64,000 nt of DNA from Bacteroides sp. An322 (GCF_002161765.1 NZ_NFIN01000005.1:110146-174145); one strand, 5' to 3'; positions 1 to 10,189 are shown, numbered from the stretch's first letter. Notes: a model not told the origin generated them from the sequence alone. Translations and numbers: made by a program.

Positions 1-391
1 TGTCGAGGTGCCAGCTGAACGACACCATTCCGCCCCGTTCGTATTGTGCCACAGCTTCGCGGCGGATGCGGTCGAACGATACTTTGTCGAGATTGACGCT
101 GTCGCCTAATTCGATATGTCCCAAGTCGAACGACATCACGGCGGGATAATCTCCGCACACGCTTTTCACGTCGCTGCGTCCTTCGTCTCCGTCCCAGCCG
201 ATGCCGTAGACAGGGTCATCGTGGTGTCCGAACATAAACACGCCTTTCTGCGGGAGCGTTTTCAGTGTCTGAAGCATCGCGAGCGCTTCGGGAGTGCGTT
301 CGGGCTTCGGTGTTTCTTTTTGTTGCGGGGCGCAAGCGGTCATCGAAGCGATGAGGCAGGTGCCCGCAAGGATTGTATGGATTGGTTTCAT
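1..391 (-). CDS. GH26 family beta-mannanase lipoprotein, 3' end outside the window
   Basis: Only the first 130 codons are present; the gene runs off the left edge. The ATG at 391-389 starts a lipoprotein signal with lipobox MTAC (Cys20), followed by the typical GH26 N-terminal strand: GHHDDPVYG near residues 54-62 and a MSFDLGHIE block near 86-94. The family hydrolyses internal beta-1,4-mannosidic bonds (some members release mannobiose from chain ends). The catalytic glutamates would lie in the missing part, so activity cannot be checked. It lies downstream of a second GH26 gene on the same strand, separated by a 98-bp inverted-repeat structure, and is probably the last or next-to-last gene of the mannan operon. 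The lipid anchor suggests outer-membrane attachment. Confidence 0.85.
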   Translation of the reverse strand, partial: MKPIHTILAGTCLIASMTACAPQQKETPKPERTPEALAMLQTLKTLPQKGVFMFGHHDDPVYGIGWDGDEGRSDVKSVCGDYPAVMSFDLGHIELGDSVNLDKVSFDRIRREAVAQYERGGMVSFSWHLD

Positions 392-410
392 AAGTCTTCC
401 GGTATTTCAT

Positions 411-508
411 CGAACACAGAGGCACAGAGACACAGAGTTTTTTAGTTTGAGAATACGAAGTTCGCAAAGTTAGTTTATCTCTCTGTGTCTTCGTGTTTCT
501 GTGTTCGA
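411..508. repeat. Inverted repeat, octamer-arm family (copy 1)
   Basis: Left arm 411-437 and right arm 481-508 are imperfect reverse complements. Each arm is built of 8-nt units such as ACACAGAG, GCACAGAG, ACACAGAG. It fills the gap between two GH26 genes and could fold into a long hairpin in the operon transcript, where it may terminate or protect mRNA. The same arm design recurs in many gaps of this window. Confidence 0.8.
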
Positions 509-518
509 TATATTACAT

Positions 519-1883
519 TTATTTGAATTCGCCGCGTTTGATTACGTAGTCTTGGCTCATCGCGTCTTCCCACCAAGCTTGGTCGGCGTGCGGGGTAGTG
601 CTGTTGTCCGCATCATACCACGGCATAAACCACGACCAGCGTGCGCCGGCATTCCATTGTTCGGAAAGCAGTCCGACGGTAGAGTCGGTGTATTCCGAGT
701 AGCCGCATTCGCTCAAGGTAATCATCTTGTTGCCGAAATCGTTTACGAGGGTTTGGTATTGCGTTCCGCAGTCGGCGGCATCGTTTCCGTAGAGGTCACG
801 TCCGATGATGTCTACATACGCGTCACCCGGATACCAGTCGGTATCGCCTGTTTCGCTGGTCCATACCCAAATCAGGTTATTCAAACCTTGCGTTTTGAAG
901 TAATCAAACATCTGAATCCAAAGTTTCTTGAAGCTGTCGGCGTTCTTGCCCCACCAGAACCAACCTCCTGCCGCTTCGTGCAGCGGACGCCAGATGACGG
1001 GGATGTTGGCATCGTGCAGTTGCTTAAGATAACCTGCTATTTTTTCTAAGTCGGCTTGTACGGTGCGGTATTCCCATGTACCTTCAGTAAAAGCGTTATC
1101 GATGTTGAATGCCGTTTCGCTCAAGGTTGAGGTATAGTTGTTCGCATCGGTATCGCCTTCGGTTTTCGGAACATTCCAGTGCCACATGGCAAGTACGATG
1201 CCTCCGTTGTCCCACCACTCTTTTACCGGTGTGATGTCGGAGTAGTCCATCCAACTGGAAGGTGAAGCAGCTAAGTGCAGGTAGTCGAAACAGTTCATAG
1301 CCGGGTATTGTCCGGTCCATTGGTACACTTGTTCGGCATCGGCGGTATTCCAACTTCCGGTCTGTCCCGATACACCGTCTACAGCCATTGTAGCGGAAAG
1401 GGTGCGGGTCTCGAAGTTTTCCACCAAGAAATCGTACACTTGTTGCGCTTCAGCGGTCAGTGAGTTTACCGGTGTCGCGTCAAGTCCGGTTGTGCAGAGT
1501 GTCAAGCTTACTTCGGGTGCAGGCATTTGATTGGGACCTGTTACCAGTCCGGCAGGGACAGTAAGGGTGTAAGTAGCTCCGCGGTTGGGGCAGTTTGCCA
1601 CAATGGTCAACGTGTTGCTTATTCCGATAACATCGGCGCTTACCACAGTTCCATTGTCGGATATGCTGATTTGGTTAGCATCTTCGGAAGCGAAATAGAT
1701 GTTCTTGTCGTATTGCAAGGTGACGGTTACATTGCCTGTTTTCACGGTGCTTCCCGTTTCAGGAGTTGCCGATACGAATACCGGAGCATCCACTTGCGCG
1801 ATGTCATGTTCTACGTCAGTGTCGCAAGCGGCAAATAAAAAGGCTGCCGCAGCGAGGGTATATAATAAATGTAGTTTTTTCAT
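519..1883 (-). CDS. GH26 endo-beta-1,4-mannanase with N-terminal Ig-like domain, lipoprotein
   Basis: A 454-residue protein. The lipoprotein signal ends at Cys20 (LFAAC). Residues about 35-132 resemble a bacterial SbsA/Big_5-type Ig-like domain (VSATPETGSTV start, SLTLCTT end). The GH26 catalytic domain follows: WRPLHE puts the acid/base at Glu303, and ITLSECG puts the nucleophile at Glu392. Aromatic residues typical of a mannan-binding cleft surround these (WFWWG at 308-312, WSWFMPWY at 416-423). It lies 9 nt downstream of a surface glycan-binding protein gene in the susCD operon. Likely cell-surface, cutting mannan into oligosaccharides for import. The family assignment is firm; endo versus mannobiohydrolase action is not decided by sequence. 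Confidence 0.93.
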   Translation of the reverse strand: MKKLHLLYTLAAAAFLFAACDTDVEHDIAQVDAPVFVSATPETGSTVKTGNVTVTLQYDKNIYFASEDANQISISDNGTVVSADVIGISNTLTIVANCPNRGATYTLTVPAGLVTGPNQMPAPEVSLTLCTTGLDATPVNSLTAEAQQVYDFLVENFETRTLSATMAVDGVSGQTGSWNTADAEQVYQWTGQYPAMNCFDYLHLAASPSSWMDYSDITPVKEWWDNGGIVLAMWHWNVPKTEGDTDANNYTSTLSETAFNIDNAFTEGTWEYRTVQADLEKIAGYLKQLHDANIPVIWRPLHEAAGGWFWWGKNADSFKKLWIQMFDYFKTQGLNNLIWVWTSETGDTDWYPGDAYVDIIGRDLYGNDAADCGTQYQTLVNDFGNKMITLSECGYSEYTDSTVGLLSEQWNAGARWSWFMPWYDADNSTTPHADQAWWEDAMSQDYVIKRGEFK

Positions 1884-1892
1884 AAGGCTTCA

Positions 1893-3803
1893 TTAATTAA
1901 GTATGGTAACCGATTCAATGGTATAGTTCTTTCCTTTTACAATCAGTCCGCCCGATTGGATTTGGCTCAGGATATTCTCGTTGACCGTCATCGTGAATGA
2001 GTCGCCAGAAAGTGAGAATCCGTCGTATGCCGGGTCAATCGAACTCCAACTGCTGTTTTGGAAAGCTCCTTGTGCGTCTGCTCCGATATTGGAGATGTAG
2101 ACGGTGATGATAGAGCCTACGTGTGCATCGGCAAAGAGTTCGCTGCCTAATTGTACGTAACCTTCCCAGTTTCCTGCGTTTACGGCAGGTCCGGCATAGA
2201 TAACAACAGCAGAGCCGTCAACGATATTAATCGTATAAGGCATTTCGCCGTTCGAAGAAACGAGGGTCAGTGTGGCATTGCCCGATACATCGGCAGGCAG
2301 GGAAACAAGGAGGCTTCCGTCTCGCACGATATACTGCACGGTGTTTCCGTTCAGTTGTACAGAGGTTAGCTTGTCACCGTTTTCGATGCTTACTTCAAGC
2401 AGTGCGCCCGACTTAATGTCGCCTTCTTGCCAAGAAGTGATGTAGCAGCATTGCGGCTTGGTTACGTTCAAAGCAGGACAAGCGATGGTTTCACCGTTTG
2501 CCATGGTGACGGTAACGCTTACTTCGCCTTCTGCAGTAGTGATGGGTACTTCGATATTCGGTGTTGCGCTTGGTGTTACCGCAACAGCTTCCCCGTCGCC
2601 GAATGTAATGGAAGCGATAAGGTCAAGGTTGCTTCCGCTCAGCGTTACGTTTTCACCAGCTGATACGGTTGCCGGATTGTATCCACTTACTACGGGTTTC
2701 AATGTTTCGATGGCTACAGATACTTGTTTGCCGCTTCCGGTGTTCAGCATCAGGTTTCCGCTTTGTGCCGTTTCGGGCATAACGACGGTCACTTGTTCTT
2801 CGGTTTGCGACGTTAAAGCTATAGGCTCAGCTACATTGGGGAAAGTAACATTGGTAATCAGTTCCATGTTTTTTCCTGTCAAGGTGAGGGTGCTTCCTGC
2901 ACGAAGTCCGGTGGCAGGAGTTGCTTTCACTTCGGTTGGTACAGCCATAGTCAAATGGGCTATGGTTACTTCTACCCCCGATGCCGGAATCATGACAACA
3001 TCTCCATCGGCTGCATCGGCAGGGATTTCGAAGCGAAGAGTTTCATTGTTGGTTATTGCAAATTCAGCTTCACTTCCATTGGCGGTCCGTACTTGTTTCA
3101 CCAAATTCAAGTGTTGTCCCTGTATCTCTATCGCATTGCCCGGTTTGGCATTGTTCAGTTGGCTGACGTTATTCACCGAAGGAAGGGTGACCGTCAGTTC
3201 TTCTTCCGAATAGATTTGGTTCGGAATGTCTGCCGTGTCCGAAAGGATGATAAGTCCGCTTTGTGCTTCTTCGGGCACGGTCAGTGTGATGCGCTGGCGG
3301 GTATGTTCGATGAAGTCGGTGCAGTCCACTTCCACTTCATCGGCGAAAATCACTTTCTGCATCAAGTTCAGGTAGTCGCCTGTGATAGTAAGGGTTTCTC
3401 CTGGAAGTACGCTTGTGGGACTGAAGCTATCCAGCGTAATAGGTTCAGAATAAGTTATCTTGGTTTCTGTCTGGATATCTCCGTTAGGCGTTCTTAGGAT
3501 AACGTATCCTTCTTCGGCTTCCTGCGGAACGGTGACACGGATTTCACGGTCACTAATGACTTGTATGTTGGTGATGTCCGCACAGCCGGGAATGGATACA
3601 GCGGTCACTTGATTCATACCGCTGCCGATGAAGCGGAGTTCGCCTCCACGTGCCACCGGACACGGACCGAATACGTTCAGACTGATACCTCCCGTAAACT
3701 GGTTGGTATCTACATCGTCGCCTTGACAGGAGGTGAAGGAGATGCCGCTTCCCGTAAGAAGCAACCCTGCCAGGCAAAGCGTTAAGATTCTATTTGTTTT
3801 CAT
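1893..3803 (-). CDS. Surface glycan-binding lipoprotein with tandem IPT/TIG domains
   Basis: A 636-residue lipoprotein (lipobox FTSC, Cys26). After the signal come about six repeats of roughly 80-90 residues with the IPT/TIG pattern: a proline-rich start, then GxxLTxxGxxL, then xxVxFxxxxV. These are Ig-like spacers that lift a terminal carbohydrate-binding domain off the cell surface. The last ~110 residues differ from the repeats (GPAVNAGNWEGYVQLG, ending TIESVTILN) and are the best candidate for the glycan-binding module. There is no catalytic motif. Position between GH26 and another binding protein in the susCD operon fits an SGBP that concentrates mannan at the SusCD importer. Ligand specificity is inferred from context only. 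Confidence 0.85.
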   Translation of the reverse strand: MKTNRILTLCLAGLLLTGSGISFTSCQGDDVDTNQFTGGISLNVFGPCPVARGGELRFIGSGMNQVTAVSIPGCADITNIQVISDREIRVTVPQEAEEGYVILRTPNGDIQTETKITYSEPITLDSFSPTSVLPGETLTITGDYLNLMQKVIFADEVEVDCTDFIEHTRQRITLTVPEEAQSGLIILSDTADIPNQIYSEEELTVTLPSVNNVSQLNNAKPGNAIEIQGQHLNLVKQVRTANGSEAEFAITNNETLRFEIPADAADGDVVMIPASGVEVTIAHLTMAVPTEVKATPATGLRAGSTLTLTGKNMELITNVTFPNVAEPIALTSQTEEQVTVVMPETAQSGNLMLNTGSGKQVSVAIETLKPVVSGYNPATVSAGENVTLSGSNLDLIASITFGDGEAVAVTPSATPNIEVPITTAEGEVSVTVTMANGETIACPALNVTKPQCCYITSWQEGDIKSGALLEVSIENGDKLTSVQLNGNTVQYIVRDGSLLVSLPADVSGNATLTLVSSNGEMPYTINIVDGSAVVIYAGPAVNAGNWEGYVQLGSELFADAHVGSIITVYISNIGADAQGAFQNSSWSSIDPAYDGFSLSGDSFTMTVNENILSQIQSGGLIVKGKNYTIESVTILN

Positions 3804-3822
3804 TGAAAATGCATTTTAAAGG

Positions 3823-5079
3823 TTAATAAATGGGCACAACACGGATGTTGTCGATGCAAATAGTCGGGGTACATGCCGTACCGTTTACACCTCCACCGTA
3901 TACAAAGATAGTCAATCCGGTGATATCTGTAGCGGAAAGTGCGTTAATTGCTGTTCCGGAAGAGCCGAAACGGAATTCAGACAACGGGATAGTAACCGTA
4001 GTCCAGCCGTCGGTAGTATAGCTTCCCGATGATTGCCACGGAATCCAAAGGGCGCGTGGGAAGGTTTCGTTCTGGAAGAAACTATTGTTCTGGTTTGCGC
4101 CGCTTACTTCATTGTTGGTGGTCAGCATAATCTGCATGGCACAGGCACTCCATGCATCGGGAACGTTGACTTCAAACTTAAATTGCAGGTTGCTTAAATC
4201 TTCAAAATCAGTCAATGTATTCAAATAAGGAGTTGTATTGTCTCCGTTGGGCCAGTATTCGAATGCGAAATGGCTATCATCCCATGTCCCGTTATCCAAA
4301 TTGCCTTGGAAAATCAGGTAGTTGTTATCAATAGGCGTCACTTCGGGGAGCGTTCCGATGGTAGGAGCGTGCCAGCCGTTGTAATTATATAAGGCATCGT
4401 CACCGTCGTTGTCAAAATCGAACAGCAAATTACTTTCCATATAGCGGAAGGTCGATTTTCCAGTACCGTAGATAGAAGTTGCATTGATATAGCCGGTCGA
4501 TACGCCTTGCGGAATCATGAAACTTACGGCATTTTGGCTGATGCTGGTGATTTCAGTTACAGGTACATTGCCCATGGTGATGCTGAGCGGTACGTTCGGG
4601 TCATCAATGAAATAATTTCCGTTGATAGTGACTACAGTGCCCGGTGTGGCATATTCATTCGACATCGAGGTGATTCCCGGAGCAGGAACTTGGATGTTGA
4701 AGTCGTATGCTACGGTATCTTTATTAATGTTGACCAAATACATTTTGTTGCTCACTACTGAAGGAATGGCAGACGGTACATCCACGATGATGGTGTGGTC
4801 GGTCATCAGACTGGTGTTCAGAATGGCTTTTTGGTCATTGAAATACAATTCGTATACACTGCGCAGGTTGTCGCCCACAATACAAATTGTATTCGATAAG
4901 TAAGAACCTGTAATCAGCGAGTCTGCTACTTCAGGGTCGGGCAGACGCACGTAATGTACCGTGGGCAGCCCTTCGGCTATTTCGTATTTGTCAGGCTCGT
5001 CTTCGCATGAAGTCATTGCCACTCCTGCAAAGAAGGTGGTTAATAGAGCCAGACCTTTGATGTATTTCGTTGCTTTCAT
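3823..5079 (-). CDS. SGBP-B-like surface glycan-binding lipoprotein
   Basis: A 418-residue lipoprotein (lipobox MTSC, Cys25). Two IPT/TIG-like Ig domains (about residues 35-125 and 130-210) precede a C-terminal domain of ~210 residues beginning LLFDFDNDGDDALYNYNGWH and ending ICIDNIRVVPIY. That C-terminal domain looks like the beta-sandwich ligand-binding domain of SGBP-B proteins, first described in a xyloglucan locus (SGBP_B_XBD). Its many Trp and Tyr residues fit glycan stacking. It is the first gene after susD (20 nt), the usual place of an SGBP. In this locus the ligand is expected to be beta-mannan; that is inference from the GH26 and GH5 neighbours. Confidence 0.85.
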   Translation of the reverse strand: MKATKYIKGLALLTTFFAGVAMTSCEDEPDKYEIAEGLPTVHYVRLPDPEVADSLITGSYLSNTICIVGDNLRSVYELYFNDQKAILNTSLMTDHTIIVDVPSAIPSVVSNKMYLVNINKDTVAYDFNIQVPAPGITSMSNEYATPGTVVTINGNYFIDDPNVPLSITMGNVPVTEITSISQNAVSFMIPQGVSTGYINATSIYGTGKSTFRYMESNLLFDFDNDGDDALYNYNGWHAPTIGTLPEVTPIDNNYLIFQGNLDNGTWDDSHFAFEYWPNGDNTTPYLNTLTDFEDLSNLQFKFEVNVPDAWSACAMQIMLTTNNEVSGANQNNSFFQNETFPRALWIPWQSSGSYTTDGWTTVTIPLSEFRFGSSGTAINALSATDITGLTIFVYGGGVNGTACTPTICIDNIRVVPIY

Positions 5080-5099
5080 TGCTTGATTGTTTTTTTAGA

Positions 5100-6821
5100 T
5101 TAATAACTGAATTCGCTACGTACGTCCACGTGAATGGGGTCTTCCATCAAATGAGGATTGAATACCACGTCTTCGGTCGGGAACGGAAGTGTGAAGGTTG
5201 ATACAGTAACGTTGGGTTTTACTGCATCCGGATTATAGCGGTGCTCGTCTGGGTTGACGGTGAATGAGCCTGTATTGTAATAATCTTCATACAAGTCATC
5301 TAGCCCGTAATAGACGTCGCGGCGTTGGTTGGTCAGTTCGTTGATGGCTCGTTTTGGGTCGTAGTACGAAAGGCGTACATAATCATACCAACGGTCTCCT
5401 TCGCATGCCAATTCCAAGCGGCGTTCTTTCCAGACATCTTCCCATGTAATGGATGACGGACGTTCGTAGGTGTTAACCGAGCGGTGGCGTACTTGGTAAA
5501 ATGCATCAATAGCTGAAGCGTCTGTCGTAGAGCCTGCATTGCCTATCATGGCTTCTGCATAGATGAGGTACACATCAGCCAAGCGAAGCAGGTGGGTACT
5601 CAAACCGCTGTGTTGTGAAGAAGCCGATATGCCGAGAGCAGATAAGTGGTCGTTGGCATTTCCATACAAATGTTTCACTTCATTGGCTCCCGTTGCGCTT
5701 TGGTATTGTTTCGGACCTCCGTCATAGCCGAAGCAGAAGTCGATGTAGTTGAATCCGCCCTTGTCTTGCCAGAAATATTCGTATACATCACCGCACATCA
5801 TCATCGTGGCTTTGCGGCGTGCGTCTCCATTGTAACGTGTCGGGCTGAGGGCATTTTCGCCAAAAGCGTCTTGCAAGTCTACTGATGGACCGTTATAGCC
5901 TCCCCAACAATCTCCGAATTCATCGAAGCCTACGATGGCAAGGTCGGATTGCATTTGGTTTTGGCAGGTCCATACTTCGGTGGAAGGAGACCAATGCCAT
6001 GACAAAAGGCATTCTTCGTTGAAGTTGTTAGCCAAACGGAAGATATCGGCGTAATTTCCTAACAAATGGCGCCCGGAGTTATCAATGACATCTTTGGCGT
6101 AGGCTGCTGCTTGGCGCAAGTCCTCTTCGTTGCGTGAGCCGCTCATGCCATAACCCGATTTGGTGAGGTAGACTTTCGCCAACAATCCTTTGGCTGTATA
6201 TTGGTCGATGCGTCCTTCGGCGTTGGTCGGCGGAAGCAATTCGATGGCTTTCTCCAAGGTCATGATGATGTATTCGTACACATCGGGCACTTGTACTTTA
6301 TACTTTTCGTTGTAATTTCCTGCGGCGATGTCCGCTGAATTGCTATGTACGATAGGTACGGCACCGAAGATGCGTACCAAGTAGAAGTATGCCATGGCTT
6401 TCCAGGTCAAGCATTCGCCGATGCAGGTGTTGATGGTTTCGGGCGAAGCGTTGGCTGTAGCGAGACGTTCGCGGATGGTGTTGGCGTATGCATTAACCGA
6501 CCATAAGGAGTAAGACATATTAATCAAGTCTTCATCCGTACCGTTTACTGTGAACGTAAGGTAAGGTGACGAGCCCCAGTAGTAGTTTCCTGAAAGCACT
6601 TCGGCTACTTTGAAGAATCCGCGTGAGAAGTCGAACCACGGCGAATTGTAGAGCGGATTTACACCTTGGAGGCACTGGTTGTCATTAGCGTAGAAGTTGT
6701 CTACGTTGTAGGTGTCTTCTGCCGGACGGTCCAGAAAATCTTCGCAAGAAGTCAAGCCTGTTCCGAAGATTGCTGCCAGTGCTAAGTATTTGATTGTATT
6801 CAGTTTCATAATTTTTGTCAT
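5100..6821 (-). CDS. SusD/RagB-family nutrient-binding outer-membrane lipoprotein
   Basis: A 573-residue lipoprotein: LTSCEDFLDRPAED is the hallmark SusD start after the signal peptide. The body has the SusD TPR-like helices (ATANASPETINTCIGECLTWKAMAYFYLVRIFGAVPIV) and the conserved C-terminal block (DVWKERRLELACEGDRWYDYVRLSYYDPKRAI). It forms the lid of the SusCD importer and captures glycan. It lies 10 nt downstream of susC. Two ATGs are possible, 6821 and 6809 (MKLN); the second gives a more usual signal peptide. Confidence 0.95.
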   Translation of the reverse strand: MTKIMKLNTIKYLALAAIFGTGLTSCEDFLDRPAEDTYNVDNFYANDNQCLQGVNPLYNSPWFDFSRGFFKVAEVLSGNYYWGSSPYLTFTVNGTDEDLINMSYSLWSVNAYANTIRERLATANASPETINTCIGECLTWKAMAYFYLVRIFGAVPIVHSNSADIAAGNYNEKYKVQVPDVYEYIIMTLEKAIELLPPTNAEGRIDQYTAKGLLAKVYLTKSGYGMSGSRNEEDLRQAAAYAKDVIDNSGRHLLGNYADIFRLANNFNEECLLSWHWSPSTEVWTCQNQMQSDLAIVGFDEFGDCWGGYNGPSVDLQDAFGENALSPTRYNGDARRKATMMMCGDVYEYFWQDKGGFNYIDFCFGYDGGPKQYQSATGANEVKHLYGNANDHLSALGISASSQHSGLSTHLLRLADVYLIYAEAMIGNAGSTTDASAIDAFYQVRHRSVNTYERPSSITWEDVWKERRLELACEGDRWYDYVRLSYYDPKRAINELTNQRRDVYYGLDDLYEDYYNTGSFTVNPDEHRYNPDAVKPNVTVSTFTLPFPTEDVVFNPHLMEDPIHVDVRSEFSY

Positions 6822-6831
6822 GTTAATAAAG

Positions 6832-9800
6832 TTAGAAAGAAATGTTCAATCCAAATGAATAAACCGTCGGTGAGGGGTAACGTCCGTTATCCAGTCCGTA
6901 CACATTCATGCTGGCAGTGCTGGCACCGATTTCGGGGTCATAACCGTCATAGCCGGTAATGGTCAGCAGGTTCTGAATGTTGGCATAGATGCGCAAGTTA
7001 TCCAATCCCCATTTGTTGATGATTTTACTCGGAAACGTATATCCTAACGTGATGTTCTTCAGACGGATGTATGAGCCGTCTTCGATGTAACGGTCACTGA
7101 TGCGGTCGTTATCGTTCGGGTCTTGGATAGAGGCACGAGGGGTTTTTGTACCGGAGTTGGCTACCTTTACATTGGTAATATCATCGTACCAGTTCCATAC
7201 GGTTACGCCGTTTACGTTTACTCCTTGCGAGTAGTCTTTGTTCGGGTCAATGGCTACAATTTGCGCACGGTCATTTACCGAGTTCAACTGATTTTGCCAA
7301 GGCGAGTTCATGTGCGTCAGTTTCATTGCCATATAGTTAAATACCTTATTGCCATACGAACCGTTCAGGAAGATGGTCAGGTCGAAATTCTTGTAACGGA
7401 ACGAGTTATTCCAACCGAAGGTGAACTTAGGTAGCGGTGAACCGATGTTGGTGCGGTCGTTTTCATCAATAACACCGTCTCCGTTCAAATCCTTATATTT
7501 AATGTCGCCTACCCATACGGTATTGGTGCGGTTGAACACACCGTTGGCGGGATATTTGGCAGGTTTCGGTGAGGTTTGCAGGTCGCGCAGGTCTTCGTAC
7601 ACACCGTCGCATACATAGCCATAGAAATTATAGAGCGATTCGCCTACTTCCGATACACTTACCACATCGCTCCATTGTCCGTAACCCACGATTTGCGCAT
7701 TGGCAGTGCCGTCCAATGCACGTAACTTGTTTTTGTTGAATGAGATTTGGAAGTCGGAATCCCATTGGAACTCTCCGATAAGCGGATGAGTATTTAAGGT
7801 GATTTCCCAACCGGTGTTCTCAATGTCACCGTAGTTTCCCATTGGAGCGGCAAGTACGGAGGAGGCATTTCCCGATGTACCCATATAAGAAGGCAATTGG
7901 AGTGACATCAACATGTCTTTTGAAACTTTCTTATACCAGTCTACTACTAACCCGATACGGTCATTGAAGAATCCCAAGTCGAGACCTACGTTCACTTGTT
8001 CTTGAGTTTCCCATTTTACGCCCGGATTGGCAATGTTCGACTGGCGGTAGCCTAAACCCAGTCCGGTTGGCATACGTGAAATAGAAGCTCCCCAGCGGTA
8101 TCCGCCGATGTTTGAGTTACCGGTTTGTCCCCAGCCGAGGCGCAATTTACCGTTGTTTATTACGTTGCGGATAGGCTCAAAGAATGCTTCATTCGAGAAA
8201 CGCCAAGAGGCTGCTACCGCATGGAAGCCTGCCCAGCGGTTTTCCGGACCGAAGTTGGACGAACCGTCGTAACGGTAGGTGTAAGTTCCTAAATAACGGT
8301 CATCGTAGTTATAGGTCAGACGGGTGAAGAACGACGACATGGCTGAACTTCCGAACCCTGCATTGATAGAAGGAGTACCTGCACCTAAAGCCGGATTATG
8401 TACGGCGTCTGATGCCAAGTTGGTGTTCTGTATCGAGGTATTGTCGTAGTTCGAAGCCCACATTTCTTGTCCTACCATCGCCGTGAAACTGTGTTTGTCT
8501 ATTTGCCCGTTGTAAGTTACGTAGTTTTTCAGTTGCCAGAAAGTACTGTTATTCTTTTGAATGGAACTCATGTTGCTGTCCCGCTTCCAGTTTCCTAAAT
8601 CTACTCTCGGCTGGTAGCGTTCGCCTTTACTATAGCTGATGTCGTAACCGAACTCTGCGTGCCAAGTCAGGTTCTTCATCAGGGTTACATCTGCGAAAAT
8701 ACTTCCGGTTAGCTTTTGGCGATAAAGCAGGATTTGATCCATTAGTGCCAAGGCGATAGGGTTAGGACTGGTGTATCCTTCGCGGATTACGGATGAGTAA
8801 TTCCCGTCGATGTCATAAATAGGTATATCCGGTGGAGTGGTCAAGGAGTAATTGATGATACCTTGGTCACTATCTGCTAACTTCAAGTCGTCTTTGGTAG
8901 ACGAATAGGTGGCGTTCAATCCGATTTTCAACCACGGTTTCAATTCTGCGTCCAAGTTGGTGCGGAACGAATAACGATTGAAACTGGAGCCTATCAACGT
9001 ACCGTCTTGGTCCATATACGATCCGGATACATAGTATTTTATCTTTTCTGTACCGCCTTGTGCCGATACTTGATGTTGGTGTTGGAGGGCGGTACGGAAA
9101 ATCGCGTCTTGCCAGTTGGTTCCTACACCTAACAAAGACGGATCACCGTAGATGCTGCTCGGTTCCAGTTCGCCCACGTTTACGAAATCATTGTAGAAGT
9201 TAGCAAATTCGCGCAGGTTCATGATGTCGAGCCGTTTGGTTTGGCGTTGCACAGCCATCATGCCGTCGTAGGTGAATTTGGCTTCACCCGCTTTACCGCG
9301 TTTGGTTGTAATCAACACAACACCGTTTGCACCTTGCGCACCATAAATAGCGGTGGCAGAAGCATCTTTCAAGATTTCCATAGATACGATATCTTGCGGG
9401 TTGATAGTAGAAAGCGGAGAGATAGTTGATACCGAACCGTTTCCAAGTGCATCTCCTAAACCGAAGCTGCTTCCGCTTTGTCCGCCTCCTTGCACGATGA
9501 CACCGTCAATCACGTAAAGTGGTTCGGCGTTCGAGTTAATGGTAGCTTGACCACGCACACGGATAGAAGAAGATGAGCCCGGAGCACCCGAAGTGCTGAC
9601 CGCAGCTACACCGGCTGCACGTCCTTGCAAGGATTGGTCGAGGTTGGTAATGACCGAACCTTTAATGTCATCTTCGCCCATAGAAACCGATGCACCCGAA
9701 AGGTCACTTTTCTTCATCGTACCATATCCTACGACAACGACTTCATCCAGCATTTCGGAATCTTCTTTTAAGGTAATATTAAAGGTAGTTTGGTTTCCTA

Positions 9801-10098
9801 CTTCGATTTCTTGTGTTTGATAGCCGATGTAGGTAACGACCAGTGTAGCGCCCGGTTTCACGTTGAGGGTGAAATTACCGTCCAAGTCAGTGATGACACC
9901 ATTTGTTGTGCCTTTCTCAAGTACGTTTGCCCCGATGACAGGAAGTCCCGTGGCATCGATGATGACTCCCGATACTTTCTTTGCCTGTTGCGAGGCGTAA
10001 AGTCCAGTCGGGACTGCCAATGCTTGCGGAGTGCTTATGCCGATGAAGGATAAACACATCCCTGCCGCGAGTGCGGCTTTTCTTGCATGCTTGTTCAT
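6832..10098 (-). CDS. SusC/RagA-family TonB-linked outer-membrane receptor
   Basis: A 1088-residue importer barrel. Signal peptide of about 28 residues, then a carboxypeptidase-D-like Ig domain (KVSGVIIDATGLPVIGANV), the linker EVVVVGYGTMKKSDLSG, the TonB plug with SIRVRGQATINSNAEPLYVIDG, DASATAIYGAQGANGVVLIT and then the barrel, ending in the terminal aromatic signal NISF. It has no N-terminal STN domain, so it is not of the sigma/anti-sigma signalling class, unlike the second SusC of this window. It is the first gene of the leftward mannan operon and has a strong -7 box upstream. It transports mannan oligosaccharides across the outer membrane using TonB energy; substrate assignment rests on the adjacent mannanases. 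Confidence 0.95.
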   Translation of the reverse strand: MNKHARKAALAAGMCLSFIGISTPQALAVPTGLYASQQAKKVSGVIIDATGLPVIGANVLEKGTTNGVITDLDGNFTLNVKPGATLVVTYIGYQTQEIEVGNQTTFNITLKEDSEMLDEVVVVGYGTMKKSDLSGASVSMGEDDIKGSVITNLDQSLQGRAAGVAAVSTSGAPGSSSSIRVRGQATINSNAEPLYVIDGVIVQGGGQSGSSFGLGDALGNGSVSTISPLSTINPQDIVSMEILKDASATAIYGAQGANGVVLITTKRGKAGEAKFTYDGMMAVQRQTKRLDIMNLREFANFYNDFVNVGELEPSSIYGDPSLLGVGTNWQDAIFRTALQHQHQVSAQGGTEKIKYYVSGSYMDQDGTLIGSSFNRYSFRTNLDAELKPWLKIGLNATYSSTKDDLKLADSDQGIINYSLTTPPDIPIYDIDGNYSSVIREGYTSPNPIALALMDQILLYRQKLTGSIFADVTLMKNLTWHAEFGYDISYSKGERYQPRVDLGNWKRDSNMSSIQKNNSTFWQLKNYVTYNGQIDKHSFTAMVGQEMWASNYDNTSIQNTNLASDAVHNPALGAGTPSINAGFGSSAMSSFFTRLTYNYDDRYLGTYTYRYDGSSNFGPENRWAGFHAVAASWRFSNEAFFEPIRNVINNGKLRLGWGQTGNSNIGGYRWGASISRMPTGLGLGYRQSNIANPGVKWETQEQVNVGLDLGFFNDRIGLVVDWYKKVSKDMLMSLQLPSYMGTSGNASSVLAAPMGNYGDIENTGWEITLNTHPLIGEFQWDSDFQISFNKNKLRALDGTANAQIVGYGQWSDVVSVSEVGESLYNFYGYVCDGVYEDLRDLQTSPKPAKYPANGVFNRTNTVWVGDIKYKDLNGDGVIDENDRTNIGSPLPKFTFGWNNSFRYKNFDLTIFLNGSYGNKVFNYMAMKLTHMNSPWQNQLNSVNDRAQIVAIDPNKDYSQGVNVNGVTVWNWYDDITNVKVANSGTKTPRASIQDPNDNDRISDRYIEDGSYIRLKNITLGYTFPSKIINKWGLDNLRIYANIQNLLTITGYDGYDPEIGASTASMNVYGLDNGRYPSPTVYSFGLNISF

Positions 10099-10189
10099 GA
10101 TAAAAAGGAATGAATTGTTAATAATTTAAGGTTCGTATAATAGCCGTTTTATTCGGTAACTACACCGCCTCATTTGTTGTTTCTCACAT

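Noticed and set aside
2458..3213. Open frame of 251 codons on the plus strand opposite the IPT/TIG protein gene
   Set aside because: Low-complexity Ser/Val/Thr sequence that mirrors the repeats of the real gene.
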